Origin: Bugulina stolonifera
Taxonomy: Eukaryota; Bryozoa; Gymnolaemata; Cheilostomatida; Bugulidae
Length of the DNA stretch: 64,000 nucleotides
Direction: 5' to 3'
NCBI GenBank assembly: GCA_935421135.1
Contig: OW285196.1
Coordinates: 6,092,001 to 6,156,000, forward strand
Shown here: positions 33,246 to 43,431 of the stretch, one piece after another
Position numbering within the stretch: the first letter of the stretch is position 1
Layout of the letters: each line of letters opens with the position of its first letter
Position numbers and translations under genes: made by a program
Notes under the pieces: generated by a model
The model's database searches: none
Told to the model about the DNA's origin: nothing
Seen by the model: only the letters and a program-made list of their open reading frames with translations

Positions 33246-34777
33246 GGTCAAAGAGAAACATTTGTTTCTATCAAATTTTCAATTTTCCACCAATCTCTCC
33301 ACTAACTCATTACCTTTGGCATTATTTTGTTATTGAACATGACACACTCCCTTTACCCTAATTACATGCACACCGTACATATAATAATTATCAGAACAAC
33401 TATTACAGGGTGGGTTTGACTATACCCTGACTTTCGGTTGCTGTTGGTGGCGAAATATTTAGTCACTTGCTGGTATTAATTCGACCACTTGACAGTTGGC
33501 AACAAAAGTTGCATGTGGCATCTTTTAATACTTTAATATATTCAATATTTTAATGCGAAGCAAATTAACTAAATGAGGGTAGGTATTTATGTCTGTTTTA
33601 GGCCAATATATGCAGGCTGTTTACTTTACAGGGTTCTTTTTGACTATTATTTTTAGCATTATAATGTATTGTGAGACATTACATTGCGTGACAGCCACTT
33701 ATATTGCTGGTACTCTCTGGCAGTGACATATACAGGTTGACAATTTTAGGTCAACACAAGCATGATGACTGTACACTAGCATTTGTGTCCCAGATATAAT
33801 ATATTATACGTGTATATTTATTATGATTCAGTAGATAGTATTGACTGACTGTGTTTTTTGAGCAACGTGAAACATTACTGATCAGAAAGCAAGTTTGAAA
33901 TTAACATCAGCTACCAATATTATAATATTATAGACATTTTTTAAAATTGATTGAACAATTTTTTAGCTCTACACATCAAAAAGTTCTCTCATAACACATG
34001 TAACTACATCACAATCTGCTAATTAGTCACAGCTAGTAATACCTCTGTGACACTTAACATGTGAAATATCAATAGAATTTAGTATTCATGCAAGTACTCA
34101 CTCCGACTTAGCCAACTGCAGTCAACCTTCAGTTACTGTGCAATGACTTGGCAGTTGTCTGCTCCATCCTACACCTTACATTACAGGGGAACACAACCTT
34201 TTGTTTCACCAAGGAAATTGTTCAAAGGATTATTTCATGTGACAGCATTAAGACACAATCAAATATTAGTAAATTTGTAACTACATGTAGATTGTACAAC
34301 ACTGGAAATGGAAATGCTGACACTGTAGCAAACTGCATGTTTTCACCTCGAGGGTATACCTAGAACAATTGGCCACAATCAACGATATAGCTGTCTTATA
34401 CTGTATAGTGCTGCCAGATAATGTACTGGACCTACCAAAAAAGGCAGCAAGAAGAAAGTGTGGGAAAATTCAAAAGTTTGTATGAGCTACCATACAGCTA
34501 TATTATCAGATTCTGTGAAGTCACCTGTTTTCTAGTGTTTGTACCCATTGATGTAACAAGCTTGAATCCAAGATACTGTTTCATAAGACACAATGCAAAC
34601 AGTTGTGTCTTCTACGTTACTGAAATCTTTTGCCATACTTTTCCCTTAGTGGTTTCCAATCTGAGTTTATGTAATTCTGCTCTCTATGTTGCTCGTCTTT
34701 GGAAACATAAAGAATAGTTCCTTAAATTTACATGAGTAATCCCAGCAGAATGACAGTGAGCTTCCACCGTTTGCACA
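33246..34777 (+). other. Intergenic with one exon-like ORF
   Basis: About 34186-34350 is bounded by ACATTACAG and GGTATAC and reads GNTTFCFTKEIVQRIISCD, then a cysteine-bearing stretch with TTCRLYNTGNGNADTVANC. It may be an exon of an extracellular protein, but no partner exons were found. The segment 33730-33920 resembles 60530-60680 near relic F. Nothing else was recognised. Confidence 0.3.
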
Positions 34778-34915
34778 TTTCATGAGCAGATAAATGGGAG
34801 TAATGCTCTCATTCAAGAATGAGGTCAATGTACAGACAACTTCTATAACATCATAGAGGGTGGGGTGCAACCACCATTATAGCCATGTAATAAACAAACT
34901 GTCGGTACTAGGGAT
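34778..34915 (-). other. Minus-strand exon-like module, copy at 34.8 kb
   Basis: Reads VIEVVCTLTSFLNESITP on the minus strand. The DNA aligns over about 130 bp with 36163-36297, including GCCATGTAATAA. The reading frame stays open to 34667. Confidence 0.4.
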
Positions 34916-35250
34916 ACCTAAGTAAATAATTATAAGATCCGGTTCTGCACAAGTTAGCCATCATACATAATAGATATGTGTAATGTTCATGGCAATAGTG
35001 TAACAAGACAATGCAGTATGAGATGGCTATAGCGTCAGTCTGGCAACTACAATATCTCTATTTGTTCTGAGATAGTAATGATGATACTTCACCTCACAGT
35101 GTAGAACAAGACTTAAGGTTTGATGTTTGGGACCAAATTCAGATACATAACATAAATAAGGGCTGCTACATGTAGGTACACTTACATGTGTTTTATATTT
35201 AGTGCACCCTGAGAATAAAAGTGTTTATGAGTGGAACAAATACTATATAT

Positions 35251-35814
35251 ACAGTCATGCACCTTTGTACACAGCATGATGGGAAGGGTGATAAATGAAT
35301 GGTGTACTTTTAAACAATCTATCCACTTGAATTCTGGAGAAATATCTTCTTCACTCATACAAATGTATGCTGAGATTCCTGAGGAAGATATGTGTTAAGT
35401 GCATCAATGAGAGAACAACTTCTACATTACTGGCAACTCTTTGCACAATTTTTACGTAGAGGTTTCTACTAAAAATATGTGTATTTGTATCATTTCTGTA
35501 CTCCATGTCACTCTTCTTTGGCGAAATAGAAAACAGTCATGCACCTTTGTACACAGCATGATGGGAAGGGTGATAAATGAATGGTGTACTTTTAAACAAT
35601 CTATCCACTTGAATTCTGGAGAAATATCTTCTTCACTCATACAAATGTATGCTGAGATTCCTGAGGAAGATATGTGTTAAGTGCATCAATGAGAGAACAA
35701 CTTCTACATTACTGGCAACTCTTTGCACAATTTTTACGTAGAGGTTTCTACTAAAAATATGTGTATTTGTATCATTTCTGTACTCCATGTCACTCTTCTT
35801 TGGCGAAATAGAAA
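35251..35814. repeat. Perfect 282-bp tandem duplication
   Basis: 35251-35532 and 35533-35814 appear identical. Each contains a copy of the minus-strand module (NVEVVLSLMHLTHIF). The lack of any difference indicates a very recent event or an assembly artefact. Confidence 0.9.
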
Positions 35815-35876
35815 ACAGTTTTTTTACATTTAGCACCAATAGAATTAAAGCCAACTAACAAAGATTGAACATTATT

Positions 35877-36147
35877 AGGTGTCTTCGCGACCTCTTGGAC
35901 GGACCCGGGTCGCAAATAAAATTCACAAGATGGCCGTCCGACCAAGGCCAGAAGGGCTATTGGCCTAGGATTTTGCTTGGCCGGACGAAACCATCCCTAG
36001 CTCATCGGCACACCTGATTTCTTCGCGCGGAAATGAGGATTTTGCTTTTGGCCCAGGCCGGTGTGTTCGCGACCTTGTGACGGATGTGTGCCGGAAAATA
36101 TTTTTGTAAATCGGCCTGGGTCTGAAGTTCAGGTCGCGAAGACACCT
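35877..36147. mobile_element. MITE with perfect 17-bp terminal inverted repeats
   Basis: The ends are AGGTGTCTTCGCGACCT and its exact reverse complement, flanked by ATT on both sides (35874-35876, 36148-36150). A TA duplication (mariner-like) is the alternative reading. The 271-bp interior is GC-rich relative to its surroundings and contains further short palindromes (ggcctaggatttt region). It is non-coding. Confidence 0.8.
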
Positions 36148-36162
36148 ATTCAATGACCACAA

Positions 36163-37025
36163 AAATGGAAGTTCTGCTCTCATTAAAACACATGGCCAAA
36201 GTGCAGACAACTTCCATAGCATTGTAGAGGGTGCAGTGCAGTCACCATTAAAAATAGCCATGTAATAACTAAAGTATAATGTAACTGTACTAGGGGTGCA
36301 TAATAATATTACACAGCCGTGCATAGGCATGTTGATCTGGTATGCAGTGTGGGTAGACTAGTAGCGTACATACGTCATGTCATTGGGTAAAATTCTTCTC
36401 GTGGAAATAGAGACTATTAAATGAAGTGTGTCTCATATTACTATATCAGCCATTTGGCATGAACCAGAAACTTAGCGTGCAGAATTGTAGTAACACTAAA
36501 CTAGTGATTAGTGGTTATAACTGATGATTCTATACACTGATGTGAGCGTCTCTCTATCCTCAACTTTGAAGCTACAAACTATGCTCTACACATCATCTGG
36601 TATAGTAAACTCCTGGTTAAAGTAGTGGGTTAAGAGCATCATCAGGAGCCCAGGTTTTCCAATAAACATGTAAATAGACTGTATGCACAGAAGTACATGT
36701 ACGAGTTATTTTCCAATACATGCAATGTACGTGGATATCTTTAATTTGTTCATTCTACTTACCATCATGTTTGTCCACCACTCTAAGCTGGACAATATTG
36801 GCCACCCTAACCAGTACTAAAGCAATATCAAAGGGGAAAAATCTTTTTGAGCAAATTACTACGAAAATTATTAAAGTAACAATAATTAGAAGTCATATCA
36901 TTTCTCTTCTCATATTCTTCCTCTAACAACTTGGGAGTTATACTCTCATTGAAGGTGCTAGTCATTGAGTAGACAATTTCTACACTCTTATTATAGGATG
37001 TAGAGTGGAGGAATGACAAACACAA
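36163..37025 (-). other. Minus-strand exon-like modules at 36.2 and 37.0 kb
   Basis: 36165-36235 reads NAMEVVCTLAMCFNESRTS. 36945-37025 reads SVEIVYSMTSTFNESITP and continues open as KLLEEEYEKRND, with a possible acceptor (CTTTTCCAG, about 37036-37028). The pattern NES[IR]T[PS] after the core is shared with the 34.8-kb copy. Confidence 0.4.
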
Positions 37026-37139
37026 CTGGAAAAGTATTTGTTCAGTAGACTGTGATCCTAATGTTCGTTTTATGACATGAAATGCAAATGTCTATTGAAT
37101 GAATCATTATCCTGTATCTATATGTGATATCTCCTCAAC

Positions 37140-37203
37140 CAAGAGTAGAGAACTTAGTCTAAACCTTGATTGCAATACTAAGCCATAGGCTGGTGTATTT
37201 AAG
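37140..37203 (+). promoter_or_regulatory. Promoter block of gene D
   Basis: GAGAACTTAGTCTAAACC and TTGCAATACTAAGCCATAGG match genes B and C. TATA-like TGTATTTAAG lies at 37194-37203, about 70 bp before the ATG. Confidence 0.6.
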
Positions 37204-37269
37204 TGATGATGCTACACTACTGAACATCACTTAATACTTTGAGTTTGGACCAGTAGGAGGAAGGAGAAC

Positions 37270-40200
37270 ATGGGGCACCTGCAACTACATGCCCTACTAT
37301 TGCTAGTAAGTGCATAGTCAGCCAGTTGTGATGTTTTAAAACACAGCAACAAAAATATTCGTTCAAAATACTCACAACAGACGATAGCTTTCCTATAACT
37401 CAACGACTAAAACTCACCGACTTATACTCCTCGGCGTGACCAGCCCCTAGCAGCTCTCACTGCCAGGTGCCCGTGCTAGTCAACCCCTGTGAAAAAGGCT
37501 CGGATAACATGGCCTTTTTTTGGCAGGGGTAGAGGAGTTGCCTTGAAGCCATGCTGGCTTGCATGACCCCAAGGACTTTAATATGAGGCACAGGAGCAAT
37601 TGTGGCTGGATGCTCTTCCTAACACCACCGTGACCGAGATTTGAACCGGGAACTTTCAACATGAAAACTCAGTAATCTATTCGCTAACTGCGATTAATTA
37701 ATTATCTGAAGTTCTTTGGGTGGCGAGCATAAGGCTTACATTCGCTACTGATCTTGTTTTCTTGATAAATCGCAAATCTTTTTTCTCTTTAAGAATTATA
37801 TTGTGGAGGTTATTCTAAACAGGAGATGAAGCAAGTGCGTTTTTGTATCTTTTATAAATTTGTTTTTATAATATCTGTCTTCATTTTAGACCTTGCTACT
37901 TGCTGGAACAGCTGTCTCAGCAGATTCAGCTGACCTGAATCTATTGAGGTAAGATGAATACTAATGAATCTACTGTTAATGCAATAATATTTCTTTATTG
38001 GTTAATTAAGTAATTACACATGGGATGGCTCCTGCCCTTCTTGACCATGTAATATGTACAACCATTCTGTCAACTTTTGTTCACGTTAGATAAGTGAAGA
38101 CAATTCTGATAGAATATGGGTATAATTCATTGTACTCATTGCCATGACACTATGCATCACTACTGTAATCGTAAACACAATAGGTGTATTCGGATATTGC
38201 ACCGTGCAAGCTTATAAATAGCAATCTGCGGCAATAACAATATATTTTATTCAATAATATAGCGCTGGCTATAACGCAAGGCAAGCCGTGCCTGGCAATA
38301 ATAATATAAAGTATATTCACTTAGCGAGGGGAGTTCCCTTCAGAGCAAGCACTAGTCACGCCTGAACGCTCAAGTTGTATTCGGATAGTTAGACCAGTGC
38401 TATATGAACCAGTACCAGTTTCCGAATACGCCTAATGAGGTAGCAAAATACTTTTCATGCTGTTCACTCTATTCTATCATTCACAATCCATTATATGATT
38501 GCACATAATAACACAATTATGGGGAGTGAATATCCATTGGACTAACTTGATATATTTTTTGCAACAGTTAAAAAAATAGTTAGTGGCCTGAGCCCTACCA
38601 TCGTTTAATTCTTATGGAAAAACTATGCATGATAATCTGCAATAATAATCTATAATAATATTTGGTTTTTGGTTTTGGTTTTTATTCATGCTGCCCATGT
38701 ACTTACAGTATAACATTCAGCAAACAAGAGAGGTTTTTACAAACCTCTAACTATGTCTACCAAATGGCTCTGGATCTGTACAAGAATGATGGGAATATTC
38801 TGATTAGTACACGTCAATACCTTCAGACAACTGATGGGGAGACAACTTCGACTCTTGCTACTATCCCAAACACATGGGTAACCGGTTTCACGCAAGTTAA
38901 CTCCACCCATGTTGTTCTAGTTGCCCACAGCGAACACTGTATTAAGATTCTAAATAGACAGAATAATCAACTACAAACATTAGCAGGAACATGTGGTACC
39001 AATGGCTATGTTGAAGGCAGGGTGGGGTTTGGGAGGCTATATGGACCATGGGATATTGAGGTAGATGTTCGGAACCCAGGCAAACTGTTAATAACTGATA
39101 AAACTAATTGTGTTCTAAGGTCTGTAGATTTACATACTGGAGAGTTGGGTACAGTTGTTAGATCAGGCCTTAGAGTCCCTCGTGATATGCTGTGGGTAAA
39201 CAACAAATTACTTGTAACCAATAGCCATTACATCTCAGAAGTAAGCTGGTTAGATGATGGAACTGTTACAAACACTATAATTGCTGGTTCAAACTCTGGT
39301 GGAAATGTTGATGGTAGTTTCAGTGAATCTAGGTATGTCTACCCACAAGGGCCAATAGAAGTGGGAGAAGGTCTCATTTTAGTTGCTGATGAGTATAACA
39401 GGAAGCTCCGCCTACTAAATATGAAAAACGGTATCGTAGGTCCAGTATGTACTGATGGAGTGTTCCCGTGTACCAATGGAACTCGGCTACATTATTTTCC
39501 TCTATCTCTCCTTAAAGCAAATAATGAAGTATATGTTGGACTGAGAGGTGGAGATGGTGGTATTTACAAATTTAGTGGTGAGTTAACAATGCATATTTAA
39601 TGTGATTGTTTAACTTGTGATTCACTCATTACTGATAATAATATAACCATCCATACGGTACTGTATATTATAATATGTAGCAGACTTAGCAAAATGCAAT
39701 AAGTACATGTACTAGTAACTAAACTTGGAAAGCTACGTACATTGTATTATATGACCATACCTCTATCTCAATACAGAATATACATGTACATGTATTAATG
39801 TGTGGGGTCTGTGGTTTGAGTTGGTCAGGGTAGGCTGTTGTACTTTAAGTAATTAAATCTGTTTATTGGATTTAACAGGAAGTGACCTACCTGTCCAAGG
39901 TCGCTGTCCGTATAGCAACATAACAGTCTACATTGACCCAGTTCAAGAGACAGCAGATGTCAGACTTCACTGTGGAAATACTGCTGTCCTGCCTCGTGGA
40001 ATATACAAGTTTAAAAGGGAACACAACTCCTACACCTGCAGCTACTATGTCCATGCACTCAGTGAGTTTTGTATTTTTTTTATAACCAATAAAAAGTGCA
40101 GTGCACGTTTAATCATTGTGCCTGTAGTACCAAACACAGTATTGATGTTGTACTTACAAGGTGCCTTACCCATGAGGAAGTATTATTGTTTTAATTCATA

Positions 40201-41655
40201 AATTTAGTTTTGCCAAAGCTCTCGTCTGGCCAATTTGTTGGATAATCACTTAATGAGTCCACCATTCGAAGGTCTCAGACATGCTATATAAAGGTAGGAC
40301 ATGTGTTTATATTTTGCTACATTTACTGTATATTGGTAGAACATGCTATATAAAGGTAGAACATGTGTTTATATCTTGCTACATTTACTGTATATTGGTA
40401 GAATAGATTGTTATATAGTTTTTGCCATCCAAAAAATACATGTATAGTCTGTGAAAGGTAATGCACACATTGTTTTACAGCGCTTCATTTTTCTGTAGAT
40501 TCTCCAGTTATAAGAACTTTGGTGTTCAAGGCAGAGTATGAAACTAGTTGTTCATCTTTATCAGACTACAACACCCAAGAATTGCTTCAATCTGTTCTCC
40601 TACAGAGAAAGAACCAGTTCCAACCAATCTGTATTGAAGGTAGAGGTCTGCAAATGCCTCACATTGTAATGTAGATGTTTGAATATTGTACATGTACTTT
40701 GAGTACATGAGTACTAATAGCAACATATATAAACAGTATTTATATTAACATAGAGCGATTCTGCTGCTATGCCACAATAATACAATTTCCTCACAGGCTG
40801 ATTTTAAAATGGTATTCTTGACATCTACTGTATTCTACATCTTAATCAGCTACATTGTACAAGTGAGACATTTGAGTATTTGGATTGTATAAAATTTCTA
40901 ACATTATCTGTAGACTGTACCATGTCCTGTATTAAGCAACCGTGGTATGGATGTGATGAGAACCTCCTGACTGTCTATTGGCCAACGGATAAAGTCTATG
41001 GTGCTGATGTGGTGACACCACCCCCTACTCTGACTGATCTGCTGAAAGAGAGGCTCCAGCAGAAGCCTGATATGCGCACAGAGATAGTAATCTTCTCTCA
41101 AATTCCTCCGTAAGTAGTTATTGGTATATTGTTGGTCTACATTTCCTGCGGACTTGCATTAGGAAGAATAAATTCAGGTTTTCAGATACAGAACACATCT
41201 TACGTATTATGTTATTGATTATAGTTGTCAATGCTGACTGTATGTTTAGATAAAAATTTCTAGCAACAAGAACTACTAGATATGACAAGGTACATGTACA
41301 TTAAATGGCTGTTAATTTGGGAATTACTGCTTATTATACTTCATCACTACACATCATGAGCTAAGAGTTACACACAGTGTGAATCAGTAACTTGTGTCGT
41401 AAATAATGTATATTGTATACAATATACATTATTTATAACACAAGTTACTGATTCACACTCTGTATGGTAGTCTGAACAATGGGTATCCACATAATATTAT
41501 TTACTACTCATAAGATTATTACTTTCTCTATGTATTTTGTAAGGTTGGTTGAAGCGAAGAGGAACTCTGATGGAGAATCTGTACAGATTGCTCTGTTCTC
41601 CAGCTGCTACAACAGTAGCCTGACATACAATGCTGACCAGGACAGCTGTGTGTAG
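37270..41655 (+). CDS. Gene D: intact secreted NHL beta-propeller protein
   Basis: Exons: 37270-37305, 37890-37948, 38709-39577, 39879-40061, 40499-40639, 40914-41109 and 41544-41655; all phases agree, giving 531 aa. The signal peptide is clear (MGHLQLHALLLL TLLLAGTAVSA). The propeller carries TLAGTCGTNGYVEG, NPGKLLITDKTNCVLRSVDL, AGSNSGGNVDGSF and LILVADEYNRKLRLLNM. It has an extra cysteine (TNCVL) and a two-codon insertion near the end (RGGDGG). Exon 4 is intact where gene B is broken (TTT AAA). Exons 5-7 match C closely. The stop TAG is at the same codon as in A, B and C. Introns hold a SINE, a MITE, a 62-bp duplication and a long palindrome. AATAAA is at 41903-41908. Confidence 0.9.
37400..37695 (-). 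mobile_element. tRNA-derived SINE in intron 1 of gene D
   Basis: On the minus strand the head has A-box-like GCAGTTAGCGAATAG (about 37692-37677) and B-box-like GGTTCAAATCTC (37647-37636). A body follows with GGAAGAGCATCCAGCCAC, a motif I associate with conserved SINE central domains. Borders are approximate. Confidence 0.7.
38181..38434. mobile_element. MITE in intron 2 of gene D
   Basis: Ends TAGGTGTATTCGGA and TCCGAATACGCCTA are inverted repeats with one mismatch. TA at both borders fits a mariner-type target duplication. It is non-coding, about 250 bp, with an internal GGCAAGCCGTGCC palindrome. Confidence 0.75.
40279..40402. repeat. 62-bp tandem duplication in intron 4 of gene D
   Basis: Two nearly identical 62-bp units starting ACATGCTATATAAAGG at 40279 and 40341. 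Confidence 0.9.
41375..41460. repeat. Near-perfect 86-bp palindrome in intron 6 of gene D
   Basis: Arms of about 43 bp meet between 41417 and 41418 without a spacer. The left arm equals the ordinary intron sequence of A and C (AGTGTGAATCAGTAACTTG). The right arm is its inverted copy and replaces the sequence present in the paralogues. Confidence 0.9.
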
Positions 41656-42869
41656 AGTTATGGGAGAGCGGTTATACTTAATCTATGTTAGTTGTATGAC
41701 CATATTTTATTGGTTGACTCATACATTACTTTGTTAGCAGAGCTTAGTAAAGGACTTTAAATCCAACTATGATTATACATGTGTCTATTGTTATTCTTCA
41801 GCGTGTCTATGTGTGTGATTTTCTATTATACTAATTGCAAACATTCTAACAAAAGTGTTGCTATGACATATTGTGTATGCTCATGATTATTTTATTGATG
41901 AAAATAAATCACTGACAATCACTACAAACCATGTACATTGGTACTCGACAAAGTGTGCTTGTGCAATGTGTGTGTGTATGGATGATAAAGGTAGCAAATA
42001 CATGATACACATCATATGCCTCAAATGTGCAAATAGGACAAACAATTACAACTACTTGCTACTTGCTACTTGCTACTTGCTACTCTGCTACTGAATGCCA
42101 CCTGCAGTGCACAGCAAGTGTACACTGTAATATTACCAATTTTATTATACTGGCAGCATCTCTATGTATCTACAATGCGATCTGGGCTTCACTGAGGATA
42201 ATGTACACGTTGCACTTAATTAAATGATAAGACTGTTTAACATTCACGGCAGCCTAGCAGCCGAGTAAAGCAATAGATAAGCTAATGGTACTGTGTATCC
42301 CCCCCCCCACTGAGATTCAAGTTTGGATAAAACAATACAATAATATTCACCATAACCTTATCTGGTACATTCTTAGACTGCTAGGCCTATGTGTAGATAA
42401 AATGTTAAATATTTCATCTTTTAGTTAAGTTCAAAACTTCCACAGCTGATATTACTATTACTAATGTATCCACAGTTAAATATTTCGTAAACACTATAGT
42501 ATAAGGATGGTGTGCCCATTTAGTATTTAGTATTTTATTTTTATCTGCACTCAAAAGTACTGCGATCGGTCAGAAATGAAATGTTTACAATAAAAATTAA
42601 AAATAGATCAACCTTCGTACATAAAATTGTTATTATAAAATGTAGTAAAATAATTAAAAAAACTGTTTGATCTTTTCTCGGTTCGACATTGTGCTAAACT
42701 ATTAGTCAGGAAAAAATCAGGCAAGGCATGATAACTACTGCCAATTTGCAGGTGATGCCAATGATAAAAATATGGTGATGTACCAAAATTAGACTTTTTC
42801 TGTCTAATCATTAATATTGTTACAGTAATCGACATCGCCGAGTTAAATGTAGGTAGTATAAAATTCACG
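41656..42869. other. 3' flank of gene D, heptamer repeat, LINE scrap
   Basis: AATAAA at 41903-41908. About 5.5 copies of CTACTTG lie at 42052-42092. The minus strand at 42608-42740 encodes CRTEKRSNSFFNYF, resembling the C-terminal end of the LINE relic at 4.0 kb. A C11 tract lies near 42300. Confidence 0.5.
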
Positions 42870-43431
42870 ACTAGCGCAAACTAGCGCAAACTAGCGGAAA
42901 CTAGCGGAAACTAGCGCAAACTAGCGGAAACTAGCGGAAACTAGCGCAAACTAGCGCAAACTAGCGCAAACTAGCGCAAACTAGCGGAAACTAGCGCAGA
43001 CTAGCGCAAACTAGCGCAAACTATAGCGCAAACTAGCGCAAACTATAGCGCAAACTAGCGCAAACTATAGCGCAAACTAGCGCAAACTATAGCGCAAACT
43101 AGCGCAAACTATAGCGCAAACTAGCGCAAACTATAGCGCAAACTAGCGCAAACTATAGCGCAAACTAGCGCAAACTATAGCGCAAACTAGCGCAAACTAT
43201 AGCGCAAACTAGCGCAAACTATAGCGCAAACTAGCGCAAACTATAGCGCAAACTAGCGCAAACTATAGCGCAAACTAGCGCAAACTATAGCGCAAACTAG
43301 CGCAAACTATAGCGCAAACTAGCGCAAACTATAGCGCAAACTAGCGCAAACTATAGCGCAAACTAGCGCAAACTATAGCGCAAACTAGCGCAAACTATAG
43401 CGCAAACTAGCGCAAACTAGCGCAAACTATA
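42870..43431. repeat. Minisatellite, 10-bp units changing to 22-bp higher-order units
   Basis: 42870 to about 43020 holds about 15 copies of ACTAGCGCAA, with ACTAGCGGAA variants. From 43020 the array alternates this 10-mer with the 12-mer ACTATAGCGCAA, giving a regular 22-bp unit for about 18 rounds. It ends with plain 10-mers. It is far richer in G+C than its surroundings. Confidence 0.95.

Noticed and set aside
42870..43431. CRISPR-like regular array
   Set aside because: There are no unique spacers; it is a simple tandem satellite in an animal genome.
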